DNA of 64,000 bases, taken from assembly GCA_963834855.1 (NCBI GenBank), contig CAWIDH010000004.1, forward strand, positions 124,001 through 188,000, in the 5' to 3' direction. Below are positions 55,783 through 63,904 of this stretch, one piece after another (position 1 is the first letter of the stretch; each line of letters starts with the position of its first letter). The notes beneath the pieces were generated by a model. It saw only the letters and a program-made list of their open reading frames with translations, was not told where the DNA came from and did no database searches. Source of the DNA: DATJKD01 sp963834855 (lineage in GTDB: Bacteria > Pseudomonadota > Gammaproteobacteria > Steroidobacterales > Steroidobacteraceae). The position numbers and the translations under genes were made by a program.

Positions 55783-56877
55783 ATGGGCATCAAGTGCGGC
55801 ATCGTCGGCCTGCCGAACGTCGGAAAGTCGACGCTCTTCAATGCGCTTACCCAGGCGCAGAACGCGGCTGCCGCGAACTACCCCTTCTGCACGATCGATC
55901 CGAACATCGGGGTGGTGCCGGTGCCGGACCCGCGCCTCGAAAAGCTCGCGGGCATCGCTGGATCTGAAAAGGTCATCGCGACGACCGTGGAGTTCGTCGA
56001 CATCGCCGGGCTCGTGGCGGGCGCCTCGAAAGGCGAAGGGCTCGGCAACAAGTTCCTCGCGCACATCCGCGAGGTGGACGCGGTGGCGCACGTCGTGCGC
56101 TGCTTCGAGAACGACGACGTCGTGCACGTGGCGGGCCGCATCGATCCCCTGCGCGACATCGAGATCATCAACACGGAGCTCGCGCTCGCGGATCTCGATA
56201 CCGTCGAGCGCGCGCTGCAGCGCGCCGAGAAAGCCTCGAAGGCGGGCGACAAGGATGCAATCCGGCTGCGCGAGCTGCTGAAGCGGATTCGCGCGCACCT
56301 CGACCAGGGACGCCCGGCGCGGTCGCTGCCGATGGACGCGGCGGAGCAGCCCCTGCTGCGCGAGACGCCGCTCATTACGATGAAGCCGCTGATGTACGTG
56401 GCAAATGTCGCGGAGGACGGTTTTCGCGACAACCCGCATCTCGAGGTGGTACGCAAGCTCGCCGCGTCGGAGGGGTCGGAGGTCGTGCCGGTCTGCGCGG
56501 CGATCGAGTCGGAGATCGCGCTGCTCGATCCGGCCGATCGCGCGGCGTTTCTCGCGGAGCTGGGCCTCGAGGAGCCCGGGCTGAACCGCGTCATCCGCGC
56601 GGCCTACCGGTTGCTTGGGCTGCTGACATTCTTCACCGCGGGGCCCAAGGAAGCGCGCGCCTGGACCACGCACGCGGGGGCCCTCGCACCGCATGCCGCG
56701 GGCGAGATCCACACGGACTTCGAGAAGGGCTTCATCCGCGCCGAGGTCATCGCCTACGACGACTACGTGGCGCTCGACGGGGAGCAGGGTGCCAGGGAGG
56801 CGGGCAAAATGCGGCTCGAGGGCAAGGAATACGTCGTCCGCGAGGGTGACGTGATGCACTTCCGGTTCAATGTCTGA
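55783..56877 (+). CDS. ychF: redox-regulated ATPase/GTPase YchF
   Basis: Obg-related P-loop protein, 364 residues. G1 GLPNVGKSTLFNALT, G3-like DIAGLVAGASKGEGLGNKF, the atypical G4 NVAEDG in place of NKxD (which makes YchF prefer ATP), and the C-terminal TGS domain ending VREGDVMHFRFNV. In E. coli it binds ribosomes and dampens oxidative-stress responses. Last gene of the conserved hemA-ychF block. Confidence 0.96.
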   Translation: MGIKCGIVGLPNVGKSTLFNALTQAQNAAAANYPFCTIDPNIGVVPVPDPRLEKLAGIAGSEKVIATTVEFVDIAGLVAGASKGEGLGNKFLAHIREVDAVAHVVRCFENDDVVHVAGRIDPLRDIEIINTELALADLDTVERALQRAEKASKAGDKDAIRLRELLKRIRAHLDQGRPARSLPMDAAEQPLLRETPLITMKPLMYVANVAEDGFRDNPHLEVVRKLAASEGSEVVPVCAAIESEIALLDPADRAAFLAELGLEEPGLNRVIRAAYRLLGLLTFFTAGPKEARAWTTHAGALAPHAAGEIHTDFEKGFIRAEVIAYDDYVALDGEQGAREAGKMRLEGKEYVVREGDVMHFRFNV

Positions 56878-57241
56878 CGGCAACCAAGGGCGTCAAGGCG
56901 TCTCCTGCGGGCCCACGGCGGTCAGAGCCGTCGCCCGCCGGCTCCTCCCGTTCCCGCCCTGTGGTCCTGAATTCCGGGCCCGTTCATGACGTCCAGGTGG
57001 GCGGTTGGAGCCCGCCCCTCGCGCCCATCATCCAACGACGCCCCACCCGTTACTGAGCAGGATTCGGCCTGTGTCGCCCGTTGGCGCCGGTTTTTCCCGT
57101 TCTGAGCAATTCGCGTTATTCTAGTCTCGATGGAACTCGATTAGCATTGCAGGCTGGCGGTGGCGCAGGTGACTGATCCGTCGCCGGCCGACAGGGCCAC
57201 GCAGGTCCGTGCAGTCCAACAAACGACAGAGGAGAGAACAG
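56878..57241. other. intergenic region without a recognised gene
   Basis: Roughly 360 bp between ychF and the secreted-protein gene. I see no credible reading frame or RNA fold beyond a short GGGCGG/CCGCCC hairpin near 56999-57017. The right end becomes more AT-rich (GCGTTATTCTAGTCTCG around 57113-57128) and probably contains the promoter of the next gene. Confidence 0.5.
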
Positions 57242-57679
57242 ATGAAGGGATTACTCAGGGCCGCGTGTCTCGCGGTGCTCATCGTACCGGCCCTCGCCGT
57301 CGCCGCCGACAAGGAATATGGCTGTGACTCGGTGAACTGGGGCGAGGAAGTCGTAAAGGCCTTTCCGAACGCGAGCAAAGGCTGCCACTCGGTGATGATG
57401 AAGAACAATCAGCCATACGCCAAGTACGTTGCCGAAGTCCAAGGTGTGAAGGCCGATGAAGTCACGCTCCACATGCTGGATAAAAAGAACAAGGGGATCT
57501 CGAAGATCGTTATCGCCCCAAAGGAGGGCGCGACCGTCAAGATCGACGGAAAGGACGTCGCGGCCTCGAAGCTGAAGAAGGGCGACAAGGTGAGCTTCTA
57601 CATCCCGCACGACCGGTGGGGTCTGTATTCCGATCCGGAGAGCACACCGATCAACATCGTAAGCCGCGAGGACCTCTGA
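57242..57679 (+). CDS. small secreted protein, function unknown
   Basis: A 145-residue protein with a clear signal peptide (cleavage after ALAVA, about residue 21). The mature part has two cysteines (EYGCDSV, KGCHSV) that could form a disulfide, an acidic/aromatic N-terminal half and a lysine-rich beta segment (GISKIVIAPKEGATVKIDGKDVAASKLKKGDKVSFYIP) reminiscent of small OB- or SH3-like barrels. I do not recognise a family. GAGGAG upstream of the ATG; strong terminator at 57702. Lower GC than neighbours. Confidence 0.65.
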   Translation: MKGLLRAACLAVLIVPALAVAADKEYGCDSVNWGEEVVKAFPNASKGCHSVMMKNNQPYAKYVAEVQGVKADEVTLHMLDKKNKGISKIVIAPKEGATVKIDGKDVAASKLKKGDKVSFYIPHDRWGLYSDPESTPINIVSREDL

Positions 57680-57701
57680 TCCTCGGCATGAGCTGACCCG
57701 T

Positions 57702-57741
57702 CACGGCGCCGCGGGCGTCAGCGTTCGCGGCGCCGTGTTTT
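57702..57741 (+). terminator. rho-independent terminator
   Basis: CACGGCGCCGC pairs with GCGGCGCCGTG around a GGGCGTCAGCGTTC loop, followed by TTTT. It terminates the small secreted-protein gene. Confidence 0.75.
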
Positions 57742-57774
57742 CGACGCGTTCACCGGTCGATCTCGCGGCGTAAT

Positions 57775-57910
57775 TCGCCGCCCCTCGCAAGTCCACCAGC
57801 GAGCTGCAAGTCAGGTCCACGATCGCGCCGGTCATCGCAGCGGCGTCAAGCGCGTCGACTTCCGCACGGCGACCTTGTTCTGAAGCGGCGTCGACACGCC
57901 GCTGTCCACC
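57775..57910 (-). pseudogene. possible short-chain dehydrogenase remnant
   Basis: On the minus strand one frame reads AEVDALDAAAMTGAIVDLTC, resembling the C-terminal substrate-loop region of SDR enzymes (the ...AAxMTGAIVDLT... segment). Just upstream in another frame STPLQNKVAV looks like an SDR N-terminus. The middle, with the Rossmann and YxxxK motifs, is absent. I take it as a gene collapsed by deletion, with low certainty. Confidence 0.3.
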
Positions 57911-57926
57911 AAGGCCCTGCCGATGA

Positions 57927-58280
57927 TCACCTGTTGACGATCACCTCGAACCCGCCGTAAATCAGCCGCTTGCCATCAAACGGCATGGGATTTACGTCCG
58001 GCTGGACTCGGCTGTCGGCCATGATCTTCTTCATGCCCTCGTCGCGCACCCGACGGGATGGCCAGGTGACCCAGGAGAACACCACGGTTTCGTCCGGCTG
58101 GCGCTTCACGGCCATCGGGAAGGACGTCAGCTTGCCCTCGGGCACATCGTCGCCCCAGCACTCGACAAAGGTCAGCGCGCCATGCTCCTTGAAGACCGCC
58201 GCGGCTGCCTCGGCGTGCTTCCGGTAGGCGTTGCGGTTGGCCGTGGGGACGGCGGCGACGAATCCATCGACATAGCTCAT
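57927..58280 (-). CDS. DUF1428 (YbaA-like) family protein
   Basis: A 117-residue ferredoxin-like-fold protein: MSYVDGFVAAVPTANRNAYRKHAE, VECWGDDVPEGKLTSFPMAVK, VFSWVTWPSRRVRDEG and MPFDGKRLIYGGFEVIV, matching the DUF1428 family throughout. Function unknown. The gene is intact although its surroundings are full of fragments. Confidence 0.85.
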   Translation of the reverse strand: MSYVDGFVAAVPTANRNAYRKHAEAAAAVFKEHGALTFVECWGDDVPEGKLTSFPMAVKRQPDETVVFSWVTWPSRRVRDEGMKKIMADSRVQPDVNPMPFDGKRLIYGGFEVIVNR

Positions 58281-58429
58281 GATCGATCTCCTGTTTCGGT
58301 TTCGTGGAGAGGCGTCGGTCCGCCTCGGTCGGGGCGGCGTAGGGTCGTTGCCGCGCCGTCTCCAATTCGTCGATCGAGCGGTCTTCGGATCGACATCCCC
58401 GACGTGTGGGGCAGCACTTTCGTCGTGAC

Positions 58430-58627
58430 CGGGTCGGCGACCAGCAAATTCCCGTCGCTCACCCTCGCAGCGTCGCGCGTGTCTACCTGGATCTCGGCGC
58501 GATCGTCGGCGTGATAACGGCGACCGTGTTCGTGCGCGAGACGCTCGGAGCCTGGCAGGTCCTGGGCGGCGTTACCGCGTTTGCCGGGATGGGGTTGGCG
58601 TCGTCGGACGAGGCTCGACACGCGTGA
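58430..58627 (+). pseudogene. C-terminal remnant of an EamA/DMT-family transporter
   Basis: FPSLTLAASRV in one frame continues in another as LGAIVGVITATVFVRETLG, then GAWQVLGGVTAFAGMGLASS before the stop. This is the end of an EamA (drug/metabolite transporter) protein, the last two helices, with a frameshift near 58480. The rest of the gene is missing. Confidence 0.5.
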
Positions 58628-58630
58628 CGC

Positions 58631-58865
58631 AGCCGTACCACGCCTGCGATCGACTCCACCTCGTCGCCGACCACCGCGGGCGCGGCAACTTTCTGCCCCA
58701 GGATGCTCCGTCCTGATCGTCCGCGTCCGCGACGGAGCCTGCGAGAATCTCCTTCGTTTCCGCGAAAGGACCGTCCGTGATGATTCCCTTTTCGCTGCGA
58801 TTCCGAACGGTCTCTGCACCGTGAAGGTTCCGCGCCGCTTCCGCGGCAAGCCGCACATACTTCAT
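58631..58865 (-). pseudogene. YCII/DGPF-domain protein remnant
   Basis: Starts MKYVRLAAEAARNLHG, continues into ITDGPFAETKEILAG, the DGPF core of YciI-related proteins, then shifts frame near 58693 to QKVAAPAVVGDEVE. About 60 residues between the first strand and the DGPF motif are missing, so it carries both an internal deletion and a frameshift. Such proteins often pair with ECF sigma factors; none is present here. Confidence 0.55.
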
Positions 58866-59136
58866 CGTCGCCTCCCGCCCTTGCTGGCTGCCTCGTCACG
58901 TTCGGAGACGACTGCCTTCCGGGCACAATCGACCATACGCCACTTCGCTGACGCAGCGACTTCGGTCCGTCGACAGTGCACGCACGGTTCGGCGCGTTGT
59001 GGACGGGCGGGTGCGTGAGTGCGATCGAGTCCCGGCCGAGCGTTTCCTGCCGGCCCTTCCGGTTCGACGCCCGAGGCCCTAGAATTCCGCCCCCCGTGCC
59101 GGCCCGGATTTCCGGGCGGGTGAGACAAGAAACAGT

Positions 59137-59213
<77 letters not shown>

Positions 59214-59442
59214 CATTCACCTTTTCGCCTCCTTCGCCGCATCGTCCAGCGTAGTCCCGTTTCAGCCGCCAGCGTCCGGGCGCCCTCAGCAAACTCTACA
59301 AAATTAAGCTCCGTGCGCACGGATTCAGGGTGCGACGGTCAGCCGAGGTCGTTCGTAAGGGTTCGTGCCCGTCCATTTGCCCGCTCGCGGCGGCTCAACG
59401 CGAGCGTTATGCTGCTCACGAATGCCCTTCATGTGCGTGTAC

Positions 59443-60912
59443 ATGAAGAACTTCGGTCGACTCCTCTGCCTGCTCGTTTTCGGCTGCGCACATGCGCAGT
59501 CTCCCACAGTCGCGATCCGCGGCATCACCGTTGTCGACGTCAGGGATGGGTCGCTCGACCCTGAACAGACGGTTCTCGTAGCAGGTAACCGCATCGCGGC
59601 TGTCGGCTCGGTCCGCGAGGTCGCCGTGCCCGACGACGCGAAGGTCGTGGAGGCCGCGGGCCGCTACCTCATCCCCGGCCTGTGGGACATGCACGTCCAC
59701 TCGGTGGCCAACGTGGCGCTGGATAGATCCCTCAGGTCGGTCGCGGCCCAAGACTGGCACTTCCCGCTGTTCCTCGCCCACGGCGTCACTGGTGTCCGCA
59801 ACATGAACGACGGAACCGGCGACGTCACGCTCGCGCTGACCAAGACCGTCAGGCGCCAGCTGGCCGAAGGGGTTCTTCGCGGGCCACCCCGATTCCTCAG
59901 CGCAGGTCCTTCGCTCGATGGCGATCCTCCGCTGGGGAGCAACCCAGTCATCGTGCGCACGGCGGCAGAGGCACGGGCCGCGGTGCAACAGCTGGTCTCG
60001 AATGGTGCCGATCTCGTCAAGGTCTACGAAAACCTCTCGCGCGAGGCCTACTTCGCGATCGTGGACGAGGCCCGGCGCAGAAGAATCCCCGTGGACGGCC
60101 ATGTGCCGTTCCGCATCACACCCGAGGAGGCCGCCGACGCCGGCCAGCGCACGGCCGAGCATCCGGAGGCGCTCGCAGCGGGCTGCTCGAGGGTGGCTGA
60201 AGCTGAGCGGAAACGGTTCGCAAGTGTTCTTGCCAACTACGACAGCCTGCCAGACGGCGAGAAGTTCCTGGCCATGTTCCGACACGTCCGCGCGCTCTAC
60301 GACAGCCGGGATCCGGCCGCCTGCGCGTCCGCCATCGAGGCGTACCGGCGAAACGGAGTGGCGGTCACCGCCGATCTGGTCGCGTATCACCACGTCGTCT
60401 ATGCGGAGCAGGTCCTTTCGGACCCAGCCCGCATGCGACTCGTTCCGCAGGAGATCCGCCGCAACTGGGAGAATCGGTTCGGCTCTGAGACGACTCGGGA
60501 GTTCCGATCGATCCTTCGGCCGATCGTCCCACTCGAGCTGGAGAATGTTCGTCTCTTGAACGAGGCCGGTGTCTTGCTGCTGGCGGCGACGGACGTTGGG
60601 GTGCCGTTGCAAGTTCCCGGCATCAGCCTGCACGTGGAGCTCGAGAGGCTGGTCCAGGCTGGCCTCTCTCCGCTCGAGGCCCTGCGGACCGCCACCCTCA
60701 ACCCTGCTCGCGTCCTCGAAATGGCCGATTCCTTGGGCAGCATCGAGCCCGGCAAGCTCGCCGATCTGGTGGTGCTCGACGCCAACCCGCTCGAGGACAT
60801 CCGCAACACGCAGAAGATCCGCGCGGTCGTCGCCGACGGCCGGCTCTATCGCCGCGCCGACCTCGACCAGCTTCTGGCTGGGGTCAATGAGCCACCACCA
60901 GATCACCCGTAG
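59443..60912 (+). CDS. secreted amidohydrolase (imidazolonepropionase/prolidase-like)
   Basis: A 489-residue metal-dependent amidohydrolase with signal peptide (MKNFGRLLCLLVFGCAHA). Metal site WDMHVHSV (HxH) near residue 88, LVKVYENLSREAYFAIV with the bridging Lys region, VDGHVPF and a later GVLLLAATDVGVP (Asp ligand), then the closing EPGKLADLVVLDANPLEDI typical of the family. Relatives are periplasmic dipeptidases or Xaa-Pro/Xaa-Arg hydrolases; substrate unknown. The ATG at 59443 starts the signal peptide; no strong ribosome site. Confidence 0.85.
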   Translation: MKNFGRLLCLLVFGCAHAQSPTVAIRGITVVDVRDGSLDPEQTVLVAGNRIAAVGSVREVAVPDDAKVVEAAGRYLIPGLWDMHVHSVANVALDRSLRSVAAQDWHFPLFLAHGVTGVRNMNDGTGDVTLALTKTVRRQLAEGVLRGPPRFLSAGPSLDGDPPLGSNPVIVRTAAEARAAVQQLVSNGADLVKVYENLSREAYFAIVDEARRRRIPVDGHVPFRITPEEAADAGQRTAEHPEALAAGCSRVAEAERKRFASVLANYDSLPDGEKFLAMFRHVRALYDSRDPAACASAIEAYRRNGVAVTADLVAYHHVVYAEQVLSDPARMRLVPQEIRRNWENRFGSETTREFRSILRPIVPLELENVRLLNEAGVLLLAATDVGVPLQVPGISLHVELERLVQAGLSPLEALRTATLNPARVLEMADSLGSIEPGKLADLVVLDANPLEDIRNTQKIRAVVADGRLYRRADLDQLLAGVNEPPPDHP

Positions 60913-61122
60913 GCAAGTGCCGCATGGGCATTCAGGCGAACGGAGACATCACCTACGGATTTTCGTTCGCTTCCCGCCGCACCTCGCGCGCGCTCTTATC
61001 GGAGCGGAGACCGAGAAATGCTGCATGCCTCAAACGACTCGATCGCGACAGAATACTGTGCGCTAGCGGCATCGAGTCCTGACGCACTGCACGGCGGCTG
61101 CGGTAGCTCGCCACGCCTCCTG

Positions 61123-61350
61123 CTAGCGAGAGGCGATCGCTGATAACTCTAGCGGCGCATCCTTCGGCCACGCGGCGAGTCGGGCGCGCTGTTGGGCCAT
61201 GTCGCGCTCGATGTCGGCGAACACCGCCTTGAATTCGGGCTCGTTGCGGATCGAGTCGAGGTTCGGGTCGTGGTCGCGGTAATAACGCCAAAGCGGACCA
61301 CGCCAGCCGTCCACAGAGTGGGATCCTTCCACCCGTACATCCCACCCAAC
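61123..61350 (-). pseudogene. C-terminal fragment of a TPR-type protein
   Basis: The frame ends in RDHDPNLDSIRNEPEFKAVF and ADIERDMAQQRARLAAWP, which resembles the extreme C-terminus of TolB-like/TPR or CadC-type proteins (the DPRF...MARQ pattern). No upstream part of such a protein is present. The rest of 60913-61552 has no credible gene. Confidence 0.35.
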
Positions 61351-61552
61351 GCGAACCCTGAGATCAAGTCTTCACTCTCGCCGCATCGGCGATCTGGCCA
61401 GACCCCCTGACCCGAGCCCTCGCCACGACCATACTTCGGGCCATTCCAACGGGACGCTGGCAGCTATGCGGTGGCCGCGGCCACTCTGGTTCCCGCCGTT
61501 CGGATGCCCTACTGTGCGGCCAGGCCTGCACGACGCGGTTTAGGGAGGTGCC

Positions 61553-62032
61553 ATGTCGAAATTCCAACGCCTGCTGTGGTCTCTGCCGGCGCTCGCCCAG
61601 CTCATGCTGTCGCCGGCGCCTGCTCCCGCCGAGGAGCCCACCGCCGCTGCCGCCTCAGCGGAAGCGGAGGTGCGCCAGGCGATTCGCGACTACGATGAAG
61701 CGCTGCGGCGGGCCGACGTCGCGGCGGTCGAGAGGTTCTGGGCGTCCGAGTACACGTTCGTCAACCCGCAGGGAGAACGCCTGACGCGGGCCGACCGCGT
61801 GGCGAACCTGCGCACCGGGCGGACGGCCCTGGACTCACTCGCCCACGTGCCGCAGGACGAGCGGATCCAGGTCTACGGGGACATTGCCCTGTATACGACG
61901 CTTCTGGCGCTCAGCGGCCGTTACAGTGGCGAGGCGAAGCAGGGCCAGTTCCGCGCTCTGGTTGTCTGGGTCCGCCGCGACGGTCGCTGGCAGCAGCTCG
62001 CGAGCCAGATGACGCCGGTCGTCGCTCCGTAG
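61553..62032 (+). CDS. secreted DUF4440 / SnoaL-like protein
   Basis: A 159-residue protein with a signal peptide (ending near APAPAEEP) and an NTF2-like DUF4440 domain: AIRDYDEALRRADVAAVERFWASEYTFVNPQGE, then VYGDIALYTTLLALSGRYSG and VVWVRRDGRWQQLASQM. GGGAGG precedes the ATG. Role unknown; periplasmic relatives are often small stress or resistance-associated proteins. Confidence 0.75.
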   Translation: MSKFQRLLWSLPALAQLMLSPAPAPAEEPTAAAASAEAEVRQAIRDYDEALRRADVAAVERFWASEYTFVNPQGERLTRADRVANLRTGRTALDSLAHVPQDERIQVYGDIALYTTLLALSGRYSGEAKQGQFRALVVWVRRDGRWQQLASQMTPVVAP

Positions 62033-62101
62033 TTTTGCAGGTGTCGTCGACCTTCCGTGGCACTTCGATGCCGTCACGGGACGGGGAAGTCCCTTACATT
62101 C

Positions 62102-62108
62102 GTTAGGC
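62102..62108 (+). other. integron-like core site GTTAGGC upstream of the thioredoxin-like gene
   Basis: GTTAGGC fits the GTTRRRY recombination core and lies 5 bp before the ATG at 62114, the spacing seen at the start of integron gene cassettes. GGGACGGGGAAGTCCC just upstream is a short hairpin that could be part of a preceding attC. Confidence 0.45.
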
Positions 62109-62113
62109 GCAAC

Positions 62114-62605
62114 ATGCTTCGCAACCTAATCGCCTGCGTAGTAGCTCTCGTGGCGATTGAGGTGCTTGCGCAAGTCCGGTTGCCCGACGGATGGGTGACG
62201 GACTATGACTATGAGGAAAGCCTAACCGCCTATCTGAAGAGACAGCACGATGCTGCGGTGGATCGCAAGCTAGTGCCCTATGTTTACTTGTACGCTGACT
62301 GGTGCGGAGCTTGTATCGCACTCAGGCACAGAGTCACGAAGGACCCGAACTTCGCGAGGGTATTTGCCGGCACTCACGTGGTCGCGCTGGACTTTGACTC
62401 CTTGCGGAGCGTGAAGGATAAGCCAGCTTTCTTGGCTATTGGAGCGCCGATGATCATTCCGATTGAGAGCGATGGCACACTTGGAGCGTCCGCGGTGAAC
62501 GGTGTGCCCTGGGAACGCATGCCGAAGAATGTGGTTGAAGTTCTCTGTACGTTTTTTGAAGCTCGCGCGATACCTGGCACAGTCGTTGATCGGGGATGTC
62601 CGTGA
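62114..62605 (+). CDS. secreted thioredoxin-fold protein (WCGAC active site)
   Basis: A 163-residue protein with a signal peptide (MLRNLIACVVALVAIEVLAQ) and a thioredoxin-like domain: LVPYVYLYADWCGACIALRHRV contains the WCxxC redox site, followed by VVALDFDSL and a cis-Pro-type IGAPMIIPI. It probably exchanges disulfides in the periplasm. Its GC content is clearly lower than that of the surrounding genes. It is flanked by GTTAGGC (62102) and GCCTAAC (62633), suggesting it arrived as an integron-type cassette. Confidence 0.75.
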   Translation: MLRNLIACVVALVAIEVLAQVRLPDGWVTDYDYEESLTAYLKRQHDAAVDRKLVPYVYLYADWCGACIALRHRVTKDPNFARVFAGTHVVALDFDSLRSVKDKPAFLAIGAPMIIPIESDGTLGASAVNGVPWERMPKNVVEVLCTFFEARAIPGTVVDRGCP

Positions 62606-62632
62606 GCACTAGATGGTGACGGTTGACACATC

Positions 62633-62661
62633 GCCTAACTACCGGATGCAGCGACGGTGAT
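62633..62661 (+). other. attC-like half site, interrupted by the insertion sequence
   Basis: GCCTAAC (fits RYYYAAC) lies 27 bp after the thioredoxin-like stop and is followed by TACCGGATGCAGCGACGG, similar in layout to the left half of attC sites. The right half with a GTTRRRY end is missing; the IS3 element starts at 62662, so it may have split or deleted the site. Confidence 0.4.
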
Positions 62662-62711
62662 AGTTCCTACGGTTTAGTGGACACCCTGAACTAACTGTTC
62701 AGGAGTGTCAG

Positions 62712-63074
62712 ATGCCAAGACCAGGTCCGAGGACGACGAACAAGTACAGCGACCGATTCAAGGCCACAGCGGTGAAGCTGAGCGAGCTGCCGGGCGTTGC
62801 GGTGCAGGACGTCGCGGAGTCGCTTTACATCCATCCGTTCATGCTGTCTCGTTGGCGCAAGCAAGCACGCGAGGGATGGATCGTGACGAAAGGCGTGGAG
62901 GTCGAGAAGGACGTAGCGGCGGAGCTCAAGGCGCTGCGGCGGATGAAGAAAGACTACGAGCGATTGAAGCTCGAGCATGAGCTTTTAAAAAAAGCCATCG
63001 AGTTCACTTCGCAACGAAGAGCGAGATCTTCGAATTCATCGAAGCCCAGGAGCACACGTTCCCGGTCCGCGTGA
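62712..63074 (+). CDS. IS3-family transposase OrfA
   Basis: A 120-residue protein with an HTH (KATAVKLSELPGVAVQDVAESLYIHPFMLSRWRKQA) and a leucine-zipper helix (AAELKALRRMKKDYERLKLEHELLKKAIEF). It binds the IS ends and regulates transposition. GGAG precedes the ATG. The A-run at 62987-62993 near its 3' part is the frameshift site. Confidence 0.9.
   Translation: MPRPGPRTTNKYSDRFKATAVKLSELPGVAVQDVAESLYIHPFMLSRWRKQAREGWIVTKGVEVEKDVAAELKALRRMKKDYERLKLEHELLKKAIEFTSQRRARSSNSSKPRSTRSRSA
62983..62994 (+). promoter_or_regulatory. programmed -1 frameshift slippery site
   Basis: TTTTAAAAAAAG; the A-AAA-AAG heptamer allows a -1 slip so that ribosomes pass from OrfA into the frame that continues SEIFEFIEAQEHTFPVRVMC and into OrfB, yielding the OrfAB transposase. 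This is the standard IS3 arrangement. Confidence 0.8.
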
Positions 63075-63874
63075 TGTGCGGACTGTACGGAGTGAGCTCG
63101 AGTGGTTTCTATGCATGGCGGGGGCGTCCGAAGAGCCGGCGAGCGGTCGAGGACGAGCGGCTGCTGGAGGGGATTTGTGAGGCGCATGCGCAGAGCCGGG
63201 AGACGTACGGCAGCCCGCGGGTGCACGAGGCGCTGCAGCGAGGCGGCGAGCTGGTGGGGCGGCGGCGAATCGAGCGATTGATGCGGGAAAACGGCATTCA
63301 GGCGTGCTCGGCGCGGCTGTACCGGCGAATGCCGGGGCTCGGCCGGTTCTTCTCGAGCGTCGGCAATCGGGTGCGGGAACTCACGGTGACTCGGCCCGAC
63401 CAGGTGTGGGTGGGGGACGTGACGTACCTGAAGGTGAATGGGGCGTGGAGATACCTCGCGACGGTGATGGATCGCTATTCACGGCGAGTGCTCGGCTGGG
63501 CGCTGAGTGCGGAGAAGACGGCGCAGATTGTGCGTCGGGCGCTTCAGCAGGCGATCCGCCGCCGACGTCCGGGCCCCGGTCTGATCTTTCACAGCGATCG
63601 GGGCGTGGAGAATCTGGCGGAGGAGGTCAAACGGACGCTGCGGCGTGCGCGGCTGGAGCAGAGCCTGAACCGACCGCGACGGATGAACGACAACGCGCAC
63701 ATGGAGTCGTGGTTCAAGTCGATGAAGTCGGACATGTACCACCGTCAGAGCTTCGGCAGCGACCGTGAGCTGCGCGAGGCGCTGCGCTCGTACGTGGAGT
63801 TCTACAACGCGGTGCGACTACACTCGGCGCTCGGGTACCGATCACCGGTTGAATTCGAAAGCCAATGCAACTAA
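63071..63874 (+). CDS. IS3-family transposase OrfB (DDE integrase core)
   Basis: A 267-residue catalytic part: HTH_21-type N-terminus (CGLYGVSSSGFYAWRGRPKS), then the rve domain with DDE residues in VWVGDVTYLKV (D), FHSDRGVENL (D) and NAHMESWFKSMKSD (E), ending in RLHSALGYRSPVEFE. It is produced mainly as the OrfAB fusion. The listed start is the first in-frame ATG; the functional product begins in orfA. Confidence 0.92.
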   Translation: MMCGLYGVSSSGFYAWRGRPKSRRAVEDERLLEGICEAHAQSRETYGSPRVHEALQRGGELVGRRRIERLMRENGIQACSARLYRRMPGLGRFFSSVGNRVRELTVTRPDQVWVGDVTYLKVNGAWRYLATVMDRYSRRVLGWALSAEKTAQIVRRALQQAIRRRRPGPGLIFHSDRGVENLAEEVKRTLRRARLEQSLNRPRRMNDNAHMESWFKSMKSDMYHRQSFGSDRELREALRSYVEFYNAVRLHSALGYRSPVEFESQCN

Positions 63875-63904
63875 CCAACGGGTGTCCACTTTTTCGTAGG
63901 AACT

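Larger units (their letters stand above)
62662..63904 (+). mobile_element. IS3-family insertion sequence, complete
   Basis: 1243 bp bounded by imperfect terminal inverted repeats: AGTTCCTACG, four variable bases, AGTGGACACCC at the left, and the reverse complement with AAAA in the variable position at the right (21 of 25 match). It contains orfA and orfB with an A7 slippery site between frames. I find no target-site duplication next to the ends, so the exact boundary or a past rearrangement is uncertain. Confidence 0.85.

Noticed and set aside
59370..59412. GCTCAAC and GTTATGC near the amidohydrolase start as an attC site
   Set aside because: Cores are only six bases apart and GTTATGC does not fit GTTRRRY; it is a simple CGCTCGCG hairpin.
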